Below are positions 1-8,860 of a stretch of 64,000 bases of DNA, piece by piece. The stretch is taken from the NCBI RefSeq assembly GCF_022448905.1, contig NZ_JAKVCW010000021.1, positions 1 through 64,000 of the forward strand, written 5' to 3'. Made by a program: the position numbers and the translations under genes. This stretch comes from Shimia sp. GTDB taxonomy: Bacteria > Pseudomonadota > Alphaproteobacteria > Rhodobacterales > Rhodobacteraceae. Under the pieces are notes generated by a model. The model ran no database searches. It was not told where the DNA came from and worked only from the letters and a program-made list of their open reading frames with translations. The stretch's first letter is position 1; the number at the start of each line of letters is the position of its first letter.

Positions 1-110
1 GGCCCCCAAAACGGGCCAACCGCTTCCGGGTGTTTGGGGGCCCCCACAATTTCCAACCCCGGCCTGCTCCGGGGGGGGGGGGGGGGGCGCTGCCCCCCCC
101 CCCCCCCCCG
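1..110. repeat. G/C homopolymer hairpins at window edge, probable artefact
   Basis: A run of 17 G (71-87), a 5-base spacer and a run of 17 C (93-109) form a perfect G17/C17 inverted repeat. Just before it, ggcccccaaa at 1-10 is the exact reverse complement of tttgggggcc at 33-42. No gene is visible from 1 to 186. Homopolymers this long are atypical of the rest of the window and usually mean a contig end, a fold-back read or a polishing error; a real strong hairpin cannot be excluded. Confidence 0.6.
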
Positions 111-186
111 CTCTGAATGACGCACCAGTCAGGTCACCGTGGGCTCACACGCGACATTTGCATTTTGCCAATTTTACGCGCGGACC

Positions 187-828
187 CTAGTTGTGCTCTC
201 GATACAACGTCCACGCGTCGACCTCCGTGCCATCTGGCAAGCGACAAACACCAAATTGTCCCACTTCTCCGTCGCGGATTTCATAGCTGCCACCAATTTC
301 GATACAGTAGGTGGCAGCCGGGTTCGCTATCTGGTTAGAGGCCGCGTGCGCTTCTCGGTAGAACTCCCAGGCGTTTACTTTTGTTCCATCTGGCAAGCTG
401 CAGATTGATGTCTTTAAATCGTATTCTCCCTGATTGAGAATACAGAACGAGACCGCCGGGTTCGCAATACCCACCTGGTTCGGTTCACGATCTCTTTCCG
501 CCTTGTCTCGCAAGAAATCCCAAGCGTCCACCTCATCCCCATTTGCCAAAATACACACACCTCTTTTGCCATTGTCATCATTGCGCATTCCGTAGAACCC
601 GCCTTCCGACACGCAGTGTTCTGCTGCTGGATTGGTGAGGCCCAAACTTGATGCCATCGAGGGATTGGGAGAAACAGACGCGCCAGCAGTTAACACAAAG
701 GCTACGGCAATCGACCAAGTCGTTAAACCTTTCAGGCCGCGTCCAACTCGGGCCAGTGTCGCGAGTTTCAACTTCAGCTGCGTAGACAGCGCGTCTTGAA
801 ATGCAGCGGCATTTGTTTGGATGACCAT
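187..828 (-). CDS. Exported or membrane-anchored protein with three DUF333 repeats
   Basis: The 213-residue product carries three copies of the DUF333 pattern (NPA..xC..GG....G.C.LPDG..VDAW.FYR) at about residues 66-107, 122-158 and 169-210, each with a conserved cysteine pair. Before them lies a polar N-terminus and a hydrophobic stretch (about 38-50, WSIAVAFVL) that may be an uncleaved anchor or a late signal. DUF333 proteins are usually small lipoprotein-like exported proteins with one or two copies, sometimes labelled putative hemolysin without good evidence. The start at 828 is chosen because AAGGAGG stands 8 bases upstream; an open frame continues to 924 without such a site. The molecular role is unknown. 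Confidence 0.75.
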   Translation of the reverse strand: MVIQTNAAAFQDALSTQLKLKLATLARVGRGLKGLTTWSIAVAFVLTAGASVSPNPSMASSLGLTNPAAEHCVSEGGFYGMRNDDNGKRGVCILANGDEVDAWDFLRDKAERDREPNQVGIANPAVSFCILNQGEYDLKTSICSLPDGTKVNAWEFYREAHAASNQIANPAATYCIEIGGSYEIRDGEVGQFGVCRLPDGTEVDAWTLYREHN

Positions 829-953
829 TTGGTCTGCCTCCTTGATCGTGAAAACAAGCATGTTCGACACTAGACCAACTGGGGCAAAAAGTGATGCCGC
901 AAACGCACCTGGCACTTGCGGCATCTTGCTGTTTTGCGAATTGTCGTACGCTT

Positions 954-2567
954 TTACTGCTGGGCTTTGTTGATAAACTCTTCGACAACATTCGACATGT
1001 CGAAAGACGATCCGCCTTGCACTGGTGGATAGTCGCTCAACGTTTGCAAATGCTTGCCCATCAATACACCCATCGGTTGGATCAGCCAGGATACTTTCTG
1101 CATCAGGTGACCGTAGGAGTCTGAGGTGTCGTAGCTTTCATACGGGTCTGACCTGATGTTGAATACCAATGGAACGGTGCGTGGGATTACGTTTGCGTAG
1201 TAATCTTCCTTTGTCGAGAAATGGAACTTCCACGGTCCCATCCGCACAGCTGTCAGTTTGCTTTCGTAGTAATGGAAGATATGTGTGCGCGCTGAACGCT
1301 CCTCCTCGCCCAGCCAGTAGGGTAGATTGTTGAGACCATCGATATACTGATTTTTCTGCTCCATGACTTGTGCGGCAGGATCTTCGACCCCAGCGGCCAC
1401 TGCCAATGTTGTGAACATATCCTGGTGCGCTTGCATGCCGTTCAAGACAGAACCTTCAGGCAACACACCCGGCCACCGGATCATTGATGGAACACGTACA
1501 CCGCCTTCATAGGTGGTCATCTTTTCGCCACGGAAAGGTGTCGTTCCGCCGTAGGGCCATGAAGAATGTTCTGGACCATTGTCGGTTGAGTACCAGACGA
1601 TCGTGTTTTTCGCCAAACCTGACTCATCCAAAAAGTCGAGCACATCACCGATCTGGTTGTCATGCTCGATCATGCCAGATCCGTGATAATCGCCTTCGAA
1701 TGTATATGTCTCTGCAAGGTACCGCGATTCATCGCTCAGTCGCGTATAAAGGTGCATACGACTTGTGTTCATCCAAACAAAGAAGGGTTCGTCTGCTTCT
1801 TTGGACGCGTTCATGAACTCGATGGCACGTGGAATCATCTCTTCGCCATCAAACGTTTTCATACGTTCTTGGGTGAGCGGCCCTGTGTCTTCACACTTTT
1901 GCTTGCCCACAACGCCAAAGCGTGGGTCCTCTGTTTCGTCCATGACGTCAGTCGCGAAGCAATGCAAAACACCACGGGTTCCGAATTGTGCTTCATAAGT
2001 TTCGATATCACCTGAAAATTCGACCCCAAATCGCTGATAATCTCGCTGTTCAGACTCTTCCTGCGTGTTCAAGTGATACAGGTTGCCAAAGAACTCATCG
2101 AAACCATGCATCGTGGGCAAGTGTACATTTCGATCACCCAGATGGTTCTTTCCAAACTGCCCGGTGCGATAGCCCTGATCTTTCATCAGTTCGGCCAATG
2201 AAGGCGATTCAACCTGCAAGCCAAGCGGTGATCCCGGTTGACCAACGGTGGTCATTCCCGACCGGATTGGATATTGGCCGGTAATGAAAGCGGCCCGCCC
2301 CGCGGTGCAACTTGGCTGCGCATAATGATCCGTAAACATCATGCCAGCTTCGGCAATACGATCAATATTGGGCGTGCTATACCCCATCACTGCATGGTTA
2401 TAGGAAGACAGGTTCGACCAGCCGATATCGTCGCCCCATATCACCAAAATATTTGGTCTGTCTGCACCTTGACTGATTGCTGCTTCTTCAGTGTCGCTGG
2501 CATAGAGGATACCAGAGTTTAAGGCTGAGAAAATTGCAAATATACTCAGCGAAAGGCCATACTTCAT
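954..2567 (-). CDS. Exported arylsulfatase-family sulfatase
   Basis: This 537-residue protein is a PF00884-type sulfatase that should hydrolyse sulfate esters in the periplasm or outside the cell. A signal peptide covers about residues 1-23. The metal-binding DD pair is in VIWGDDIGW (46-47), and the formylglycine site is CTAGR with Cys87 and Arg91. The later STDNGPEH segment carries further metal ligands and PFRGEK the substrate-side basic residues. The second variable position of the FGly motif is Ala rather than the Pro of the aerobic FGE consensus. The substrate cannot be told from sequence. A GGGGAG ribosome site precedes the ATG. No maturase gene is in the window. Confidence 0.88.
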   Translation of the reverse strand: MKYGLSLSIFAIFSALNSGILYASDTEEAAISQGADRPNILVIWGDDIGWSNLSSYNHAVMGYSTPNIDRIAEAGMMFTDHYAQPSCTAGRAAFITGQYPIRSGMTTVGQPGSPLGLQVESPSLAELMKDQGYRTGQFGKNHLGDRNVHLPTMHGFDEFFGNLYHLNTQEESEQRDYQRFGVEFSGDIETYEAQFGTRGVLHCFATDVMDETEDPRFGVVGKQKCEDTGPLTQERMKTFDGEEMIPRAIEFMNASKEADEPFFVWMNTSRMHLYTRLSDESRYLAETYTFEGDYHGSGMIEHDNQIGDVLDFLDESGLAKNTIVWYSTDNGPEHSSWPYGGTTPFRGEKMTTYEGGVRVPSMIRWPGVLPEGSVLNGMQAHQDMFTTLAVAAGVEDPAAQVMEQKNQYIDGLNNLPYWLGEEERSARTHIFHYYESKLTAVRMGPWKFHFSTKEDYYANVIPRTVPLVFNIRSDPYESYDTSDSYGHLMQKVSWLIQPMGVLMGKHLQTLSDYPPVQGGSSFDMSNVVEEFINKAQQ

Positions 2568-2937
2568 AGCGCGCTCCCCGATTTAAATACGATCATCATA
2601 CAATAACAGATTATTCGCCTTTGAGAAGATTTTTGCGTATTCTCATAAATTTATTTGTAGGATCTTCAGGCTGGCCACGCTGCTCTCACGGGTGCTGATC
2701 TGTTTTTGACCGCGCTGGCATTTGAGGGGAAGAAATTGCTTTGTTCAGCTTGAGCTACGACCATAAGACTTTCACACTCAGGTTGCCGACCTGGGCGGTA
2801 AATTCGGTCAAATTGAATTTACAAGCATCATGCTGCCGTATTGCAGAACGCAAAGCCATCAGTTCTCTGAATGCTGCAGTACTGATTTTTGTGATGGTTG
2901 GCGCGCCAACCATCACCATGGTTTTTGGCCCCGCGCC
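2568..2937. other. Gene-poor interval between sulfatase and amidase
   Basis: This 370-base stretch holds the AT-rich upstream region of the sulfatase (about 2580-2660) and a 26-base perfect palindrome near its other end, listed separately. On the minus strand an open frame of about 52 codons (starting near 2916, with the segment AAFRELMALRSAIRQ) looks somewhat protein-like but has no ribosome site and no recognised family; it may be a fragment of a lost gene. I see no other feature. Confidence 0.5.
2891..2916. repeat. 26-base perfect palindrome centred on GGCGCGCC
   Basis: Bases 2891-2916 read identically on both strands with no loop, from GTGATGG to CCATCAC around GGCGCGCC. It lies 22 bases after the stop codon of the minus-strand amidase gene. 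A terminator is possible, but the minus strand continues with A rather than T residues after it, so a protein-binding site or a cruciform is equally possible. Confidence 0.6.
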
Positions 2938-4026
2938 TCAGAAATCGCCGGTTCTGTCCCGGGCCACAAAACCGCTTTCCATGATCAGCGTTGTTGGTTC
3001 AGCAATCGCTTCTATTGCCTTTTTCACGTCAATTACCTCAACACTCTGAGTGAGGTATGTCTTGTAGTAGTAGCGCACGTTATTGGTATCGGCAGCCGAA
3101 GTCCAAATTGTGTAATCTGCGAATTCGGCGCTTCCGTCGGCCTCACGTATCGAACCTTTAGGAATGTCAAAAGCATTCAGAATGTGAAACGCCTTAAAGA
3201 CGGCGTCATCTACTGTTTCGGAGGGTAGAGACGTGTTTGCAAATGCCACAGCGCGAACAAAGCGCGCAGGGGATGAATGGTCACCCGGCATGCCCAGCAA
3301 ACCACTGCCTTGGCCAAAAGGCGTAACACTTTGTCTGCCCACTGTCATTTTTCCACGATTTTCGCTTTGTAGACCAACATAGTTTCTTAAGTTGGTAAGA
3401 TGCCAATCATAGGTTGGATTGTTTGTGACCACATTCACAGTGTTATCGAAAATGCTCAGGCCCTTGTCCGTATACTCTATGACAATGGACGCGCCGGAGG
3501 CATCAGTGACGGCATAGTGAAAAGGAGCAAATCCGTCGATCTCGGCCACATATGTTCCGACGACATCAATGGTTGGGAGCGCTGCCTTGACCTCCTCAAC
3601 GGTTGAAAACTGACCCAGAATCCAATTGCCTATTTCTTCAGACGATACGGCGCGGCCAATATTTTCATCTGTGAGTTCTTGGACAACCGCATCCCCGGCA
3701 AAATAAAATGCGCCAAAATATAGCCCCTCGGTGTTTAAGCCATCAAAGACGATTGGCATATCCAGCCCATTCGCACCGAGAAAGCCGTACTTTGCTTCGA
3801 AGGTGAAGCCGGTTTTGTCAGGGTTCAGTGCGAGGGTTTCAATCTCTGTGCCAGCCGGCACAGCAAAAATGTTCGAGTGAATATCAAAGCTGAACTCCAT
3901 AGTGCGGGCGGGTACGGTCGCGCCGTCAGCAGAGTCGAGGACGATGCCTGTGCAACCCAACACATGTTGAGAGCTAAGGGCGAGTGCCGCAATAGCAGCG
4001 ACAAAAAGGTTATTCGATTTTGGCAT
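2938..4026 (-). CDS. Exported linear amide C-N hydrolase (choloylglycine hydrolase / penicillin V acylase family)
   Basis: The 362-residue product belongs to the N-terminal-nucleophile amidase family containing bile salt hydrolases, penicillin V acylases and some acyl-homoserine-lactone acylases. A signal peptide (about 1-24, ending SSQHVLG) is followed directly by Cys25, so export would expose the catalytic cysteine as the new N-terminus. Counting that Cys as 1, Arg17 of the family is present (ARTMEF) but the usual Asp20 is Glu. The Asn of VVTNNPTYDWHLTNL and the Arg of SSPARFVR complete the site. It probably acts in the periplasm on an N-acyl amide of unknown identity. A second, divergent copy lies at 7203-8177 on the other strand. 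Confidence 0.88.
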   Translation of the reverse strand: MPKSNNLFVAAIAALALSSQHVLGCTGIVLDSADGATVPARTMEFSFDIHSNIFAVPAGTEIETLALNPDKTGFTFEAKYGFLGANGLDMPIVFDGLNTEGLYFGAFYFAGDAVVQELTDENIGRAVSSEEIGNWILGQFSTVEEVKAALPTIDVVGTYVAEIDGFAPFHYAVTDASGASIVIEYTDKGLSIFDNTVNVVTNNPTYDWHLTNLRNYVGLQSENRGKMTVGRQSVTPFGQGSGLLGMPGDHSSPARFVRAVAFANTSLPSETVDDAVFKAFHILNAFDIPKGSIREADGSAEFADYTIWTSAADTNNVRYYYKTYLTQSVEVIDVKKAIEAIAEPTTLIMESGFVARDRTGDF

Positions 4027-4238
4027 TTCTTTGTCTCTCTCCTTTACCGCTTTCGCGGATTAATTTTGCTCCAAGTCACTAGAAGCTTCCGCTTTGATAG
4101 GTCCTTTCAATGTCAAATACTGCGTTCTGGAAGTGTCTTCTGCCCCGTCCAGTCTGCATTCATCTTCTGTGCTGTTTGTTCTGATTAGTAAAAATAGCAT
4201 GGGTATTGGTTTTTAAATTTAGAAACGGGTCGGCATGA

Positions 4239-5318
4239 TCAAAGCCACTGTTCAAGTTCACTGACGTAAAGGCAAGTCTTTCCAATTCTTTCATGGACCC
4301 AGTCGGGGTTGTAATAGGTGTCCATGTAGCGATCACCACCATCACACATGATCGATACAACTGATCCCGACAAGCCTTTTTCCATCATCTCTCTTGCAAC
4401 ATTCAGGGCGCCCCAAAGATTAGTGCCTGTTGATGCGCCGGCTCTTCGGCCGATAAGTTTTTCCAGCCACAGTATGGTTGCCACACTGGCGGCATCGGGC
4501 ACTTTGATCATGGAATCGATGACATCAGGCTGAAAAGATTTTTCGACCTTGGGTCGCCCAATTCCCTCGACCCGGCTTGAGGAAGTGATGTGGAGATCAG
4601 GACGTTTCTGAACGTAGCTGTCGTAAAAGACAGAGTCCTCAGGGTCGACGACAACCAGGCGTGTCTCGTGACCGCGATATCGAATATAGCGGCCAAGGGT
4701 TGCTGATGTCCCGCCTGTCCCTGCGCTCATGACGAGAGTGTGCGGGATTGGGTGCGGCTCTCTTTCCATCTGCAGAAAAATGCTTTCCGCTATGTTGTTG
4801 TTGCCGCGCCAATCCGTTGCCCGTTCGGCAAACATGAATTGGTCCATGAAATAGCCGCCGGTTTGGTTTGCCAATGCTGTAGCCGCATCGTGCATTTGGG
4901 TTGCACTGTCTACAAAATGACACTGGCCACCGAACAGAGTGATATTCTTGACCTTACTTTTTGCGGTGCTCCTTGGCATGACAGCGATGAACGGCAAGCC
5001 AAGCATGCGCGCAAAATAGGCCTCTGAAACTGCTGTGCTTCCAGAGGACGCTTCGACAATGGTCGTGGTGTTGCAGATTTTGCCGTTGCACAATGCGTAA
5101 AGAAACAAGGAACGGGCGAGGCGATGTTTTAAACTCCCCGTCGGATGAGTGCTTTCATCTTTGAGGTAGATATCGACATCCTTGAGTTTAGGGATATCCA
5201 ACTTGAAAAGATGCGTGTCTGCGGAGCGTTGGTAGTCGGCTTCAATCTTCCTGACAGCTTCTGAAACCCAATCACGCACAGCTATCTCCTGTTCAAAAAT
5301 ATGCTTTAGAGCGACCAT
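4239..5318 (-). CDS. PLP-dependent L-cysteine desulfhydrase, Cds1-like
   Basis: This 359-residue fold-type II PLP enzyme resembles cysteine synthases but matches, from memory of the family, the Cds1 L-cysteine desulfhydrases that release sulfide, ammonia and pyruvate. The PLP lysine is in [20 protein letters not shown]. The substrate loop is [19 protein letters not shown], and [11 protein letters not shown] is the phosphate-binding glycine loop. [12 protein letters not shown] is also typical. The ATG at 5318 is used; an in-frame TTG at 5336 is the alternative, and neither has a clear ribosome site. The 212 bases between it and the neighbouring amidase show nothing. A cysteine synthase role is less likely but cannot be fully excluded. 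Confidence 0.8.
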   Translation of the reverse strand: MVALKHIFEQEIAVRDWVSEAVRKIEADYQRSADTHLFKLDIPKLKDVDIYLKDESTHPTGSLKHRLARSLFLYALCNGKICNTTTIVEASSGSTAVSEAYFARMLGLPFIAVMPRSTAKSKVKNITLFGGQCHFVDSATQMHDAATALANQTGGYFMDQFMFAERATDWRGNNNIAESIFLQMEREPHPIPHTLVMSAGTGGTSATLGRYIRYRGHETRLVVVDPEDSVFYDSYVQKRPDLHITSSSRVEGIGRPKVEKSFQPDVIDSMIKVPDAASVATILWLEKLIGRRAGASTGTNLWGALNVAREMMEKGLSGSVVSIMCDGGDRYMDTYYNPDWVHERIGKTCLYVSELEQWL

Positions 5319-5595
5319 AGCATTCGGTAGGCACAAGATAGTAGGGGCATATTTTAATTATTCAGCACCTTCTACCATGACCTCTGAAGTGGGGCTAAGC
5401 CGGGGCAGGCATTGCAATCGTTTGCTCGCTGGGCCAACGACCTGTGCTGCGCGCTTATGAATTGCCCGGCGTAAAATCTGTCAACAATTTCAGCGGTGGA
5501 AGGCCAAACATCGCAACGATGACGAAGCGTCACAAAATATTGTATCAGCAAAATTACTCCCAATATGCTTACGGTGGATAGGAGGGGTGTTGAAC

Positions 5596-6807
5596 ATGAG
5601 TGTCAGGCATTTGATCTATGTAGCCATGATGTGGCTGTGTACGCCTGCAATGGCTATCATTGACGGGACTGAAGCAGATACAGAAGCATTTCGATCCTAC
5701 GTCTCGATCCGTGCTATCAGCCCCTTTCCAAGCCAAAATGGAAAAGAAATTAACGCCTGCGGTGGCACATTGATTGCGCCGAATTGGGTGTTGACCGCCA
5801 ACCATTGTCGGCCTGCCTACCAGGCGGTCTTGAACGGTGGTGAACCGGTCTTTGTGGGCGTAAACTTGGGCGTTGACGGCCTGTTCGAAAAGAAATTACG
5901 CGTCGTGGACTATATTCTTGCACCTGCCAAGCTGGGGCATGAGCGCGTGGATGCAGCTCTACTGGAGTTGGAAGCCGACGCAACGCTCTATGGTGCTCAG
6001 ATAGCGCATATCTTTGATGGCGACCTTGCAGTTGGGACTGCAACAACCACTGTAGGTCTTGGGCAAGGCCATGAGGGAGACCCGCTTTTATTTTATAGTT
6101 CCAAAGTGACAGAAACCTCTTTGTGCAACTCGCCACGGGTTGATTACGATGATCTTCATGATTTTTGCGTTGGTATCCCGGGTTCAACTCAAAGAGCAGG
6201 CTACGGCGATTCCGGCGGCCCTTTGTTTGTCCTTGGTGGGGTCGATGGTGATGATTATCTTATAGCGGGTATCGTGAAAGGGGGCGTTAAGGCGAACGCA
6301 ACCGGCATCGAAGAGACCGAAAACATCAGGTATACCGATGTAAACAAACTGCGTGATTGGATAAGCGCAACGACAGGATGTGACCTGAAGTCTGGTGATG
6401 AAACTGCGCAAATAGACGGTACGTTGGTCTGTGAGGGTATGATGCCTGATATGCCCCTGGTAAATACTTACTGGAAAATAACCTCGATCTTTGGAAAAGA
6501 CGTGGTCGTGGTTAATAACCGCCGGGAACCGCACATCATTTTCCGTAGCGGTGAAGGCAACGGCTTGGTGGCAACGGTTGGTTGTAACAAGATTTCGGCT
6601 GGGTTCGCGCAAGACGGTGACACTTTAAAGATTGAAGCCGTGGCTTCAACCAAGATGGCATGCGTGGAGCCGCTGGCGAATGCGGAACAAGATCTTCTGA
6701 AGCTGCTTGATCGCGTTGTGAAATTTGAAATTGACCACGAGAAACTCGTTTTGGTCGATGCCGATGGGGTCATTCTAGCCAACTTAGAAGCTGTTCACTT
6801 CCAATGA
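5596..6807 (+). CDS. Exported trypsin-like serine protease fused to a META (HslJ-like) domain
   Basis: The 403-residue product has a signal peptide (about 1-20, ending TPAMA). Next comes a chymotrypsin-fold domain with His in VLTANHC, Asp in ERVDAALLELE and Ser in GYGDSGGPLFV. A META domain follows (about 290-400: NTYWKIT, VGCNKISAGF, ASTKMACVEP). The mature protein would begin IIDG, so signal peptidase itself would free the Ile N-terminus that trypsin-like zymogens normally gain by proteolysis. The start at 5596 is set by AGGAGG 10 bases upstream; GTG and TTG codons lie just before. META domains occur in the heat-shock protein HslJ and in outer-membrane proteins. It probably acts in the periplasm or outside the cell on an unknown substrate. 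Confidence 0.85.
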   Translation: MSVRHLIYVAMMWLCTPAMAIIDGTEADTEAFRSYVSIRAISPFPSQNGKEINACGGTLIAPNWVLTANHCRPAYQAVLNGGEPVFVGVNLGVDGLFEKKLRVVDYILAPAKLGHERVDAALLELEADATLYGAQIAHIFDGDLAVGTATTTVGLGQGHEGDPLLFYSSKVTETSLCNSPRVDYDDLHDFCVGIPGSTQRAGYGDSGGPLFVLGGVDGDDYLIAGIVKGGVKANATGIEETENIRYTDVNKLRDWISATTGCDLKSGDETAQIDGTLVCEGMMPDMPLVNTYWKITSIFGKDVVVVNNRREPHIIFRSGEGNGLVATVGCNKISAGFAQDGDTLKIEAVASTKMACVEPLANAEQDLLKLLDRVVKFEIDHEKLVLVDADGVILANLEAVHFQ

Positions 6808-7202
6808 GCTTTTCAAGTTGAGGACGAGGGTCTGGAAAATCAGATCATTGAATCAACCAGTGGTATTTTCGAGTTTTTAGCGCTTCACTTAGCGACCATG
6901 AGGTGGTCCTAAGGGTTGTCCCAAAATGCAATTGTTAGGCTAGCGGTTGACCACTGGGTTCCATCCTCTGTTTTGCGAAGACACAGCGTATGAAGCCTGA
7001 AAAGCACTTGCAACGGACCGCCTGTCATGCGATTTTACCAACGATTTCGTTTATACCACAGCCATTCATCGTGGACGCTGCGCTTGCAAGACGAACAGCT
7101 TGCACCTTCAATCGACGTGTAAGTAAACAGACATTCCTAGGACAAAACGTTTTCGTGAATTTGGGAATGGTGGTTTGAAACAAAAAGGGAATGGGGTGGA
7201 AC
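6808..7202. other. Gene-poor interval before the second amidase
   Basis: This stretch of 395 bases holds no recognised gene, RNA or terminator. It contains one short open frame with a signal-peptide-like start (6990-7178), listed separately. The rest shows no clear promoter consensus. Confidence 0.5.
6990..7178 (+). CDS. Possible short exported peptide, or a detached signal peptide
   Basis: The 62-codon frame begins with a basic n-region (MKPEKHLQR), a hydrophobic run (AILPTISFIPQPFIV) and an Ala-x-Ala-like end (DAALA), the shape of a Sec signal peptide. It is in the same frame as the amidase starting at 7203 but is closed by a stop at 7176-7178. It may be the remnant of a signal peptide once joined to that amidase, a tiny secreted peptide, or chance. 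No strong ribosome site is seen and the remainder resembles nothing known to me. Confidence 0.2.
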   Translation: MKPEKHLQRTACHAILPTISFIPQPFIVDAALARRTACTFNRRVSKQTFLGQNVFVNLGMVV

Positions 7203-8177
7203 ATGTGCACTCGCCTTTTGTACGAAACAGCTAAAAAAGCCTTCATTACAGCAAGAAGTATGGATTGGTATGAGGATCTTGGCTCTGATTTGTGGGCCTT
7301 TCCTAAGGGTATGGAAAGGGATGGTGGCCTTGGGGAAGGGTCGATCAAGTGGACATCAAAGTATGGATCAATCACTCTTTCAGGCTACGACGTGGGAACG
7401 GCGGACGGTATGAACGAAGCCGGTCTGGTTGCAAATCTGCTCTACTTGGCCGAGGCGGATTATGCCACCGAGACCAGCGATGGAAAACCAAAGCTCTCAG
7501 TGGGTGCCTGGGCACAATACGCATTAGACAGTTATGCAACCGTCGCCGAAGCGGTCATGGGTCTTTCCGATGAACCTTTTCAAATGATTGACCCAGCGCT
7601 TCCCAATGGAAAAGCCGCGGGTTTGCACCTTTCGTTGTCAGACAAAATTGGGGGATCGGCGATTTTTGAATACGTTAACGGCAAACTCGTTGTACATCAT
7701 GGTGGCGAGTACGCGGTTATGACCAATTCTCCAACTTACGATGAACAACTCGCGCTCACGGCCTATTGGGGACAAATTGGTGGGTTGTCGATGTTGCCGG
7801 GTACAAACCGTGCGGCTGACAGATTTGTAAGAACCTCGTTCTATCTGCAATCGGTGCCCAAATTCGAAGATCCGAGGCTGGCGACGTCTGCGGCATTCTC
7901 GATTATACGAAACGCGTCTGTTCCGCTCGGCATAACAGATGCAAATGCACCAAACATCGCAAGTACAATCTGGCGCTCGGTAGCGGACCATGACGCAGGA
8001 CGTTACTATTACGAGTCTGCAGTCAGCCCGAATGCGTTCTGGGTAGATATAGAGAACTTGGATCTTGCGGAACGCAGTAAGCCTATGAAGCTATGCTTGA
8101 AAGATCATCCAATTTTGGCCGGAGACGTTTCCAAAGAGTTCACTCCAGCTCAACCATTTCGATGGCTTGCACACTGA
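7203..8177 (+). CDS. Linear amide C-N hydrolase, signal-less paralogue (choloylglycine hydrolase family)
   Basis: The 324-residue product is a second Ntn amidase of the bile salt hydrolase / penicillin V acylase family. It starts Met-Cys-Thr-Arg, so Met removal would expose Cys2, and Arg18 and Asp21 fall exactly at the family positions (TARSMDW). The Asn is in VMTNSPTYDEQL and the Arg in GTNRAADRFVR. Placing the start at 7203 rather than at the upstream ATG 7191 is required for an N-terminal cysteine. Unlike the copy at 2938-4026 it has no signal peptide and keeps Asp at the 20/21 position. It is expected in the cytoplasm unless the upstream frame at 6990 once supplied a leader. The substrate is unknown. 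Confidence 0.87.
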   Translation: MCTRLLYETAKKAFITARSMDWYEDLGSDLWAFPKGMERDGGLGEGSIKWTSKYGSITLSGYDVGTADGMNEAGLVANLLYLAEADYATETSDGKPKLSVGAWAQYALDSYATVAEAVMGLSDEPFQMIDPALPNGKAAGLHLSLSDKIGGSAIFEYVNGKLVVHHGGEYAVMTNSPTYDEQLALTAYWGQIGGLSMLPGTNRAADRFVRTSFYLQSVPKFEDPRLATSAAFSIIRNASVPLGITDANAPNIASTIWRSVADHDAGRYYYESAVSPNAFWVDIENLDLAERSKPMKLCLKDHPILAGDVSKEFTPAQPFRWLAH

Positions 8178-8551
8178 TATTTTGGTCTCTTACACGGGCT
8201 GATTTTGTATTGGGCGTTTCTAGACCGAGCCCAAATCGCACTGCTAATTTTGGGTCGCGAGTTTCGTGATGCGGCGACACTAGGGAATGCAATGGATACT
8301 TTTGGCTTATCAGCATGCGCGACCGACGGGAAAAGCTAGGGTGACGAGTGAGTTCATAATTCGTTTGATTGCTGGCAAGCAGCCTTTGAACGACATTCGT
8401 CCCACTAGATACTTGAGACCAGAAAAATTCAGATCCCAGTTCCGATACCTCCGCCACTTGCGCTGTTCTTTCAGTTCTATCGGATAGGTAAAGATAGCCT
8501 TGGGCTTTGTTTCTCTGTCAATTTTCTTGCTTCGACATTCTTCCGGCTTTT
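8178..8551. other. Gene-poor interval before truncated mobile-associated genes
   Basis: These 374 bases contain no gene I can support. Short open frames on both strands lack ribosome sites and family resemblance. Given the truncated gene that follows, this may be a decayed junction of a lost mobile element. Confidence 0.4.
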
Positions 8552-8860
8552 ATGGTTGCCGAGTTTAAACCGCGCGACACCGTTGAACGCCTGTTGGCAG
8601 TGCAGATGGCGGCAACACATGTGGCAATGGTGCGGTCGGCTCGATGGTTGGCGAATGCCGAAAACGTCGATCAAGTGAACGCCCATTACACGGGGTACAA
8701 CAAGCTGGCGCGGACCTATGCGGCACAGGTTGAGACGCTGCGCAAGCATCGCAATGGAGGCAAGCAAACTGTGCGTGTCGAGCGGGTGAACGTTGAGAGC
8801 GGCGGACAGGCGATCGTCGGCGACGTCACCACCCGGGGGATGGTTGAAGATGAAATGTGA
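8552..8860 (+). pseudogene. N-terminally truncated mobile-element-associated hypothetical protein
   Basis: The 102 codons (from RDTVERLLAVQMAATHVAM to GGQAIVGDVTTRG) resemble, from memory, the C-terminal part of a small hypothetical protein often found next to transposons and integrons in alphaproteobacteria and usually paired with the gene that follows here. The usual N-terminus seems missing: nothing homologous-looking precedes the ATG at 8552 and no ribosome site is seen. It overlaps the next gene by 11 bases. The function is unknown. Confidence 0.5.

Noticed and set aside
2741..3049. 102-codon plus-strand frame across the gap and amidase end
   Set aside because: It runs over the palindrome and antisense into the amidase, has no ribosome site and no recognisable motif.
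8287..8487. Small plus-strand frame before the truncated gene pair
   Set aside because: There is no ribosome site, no family pattern, and a competing minus frame of similar length.
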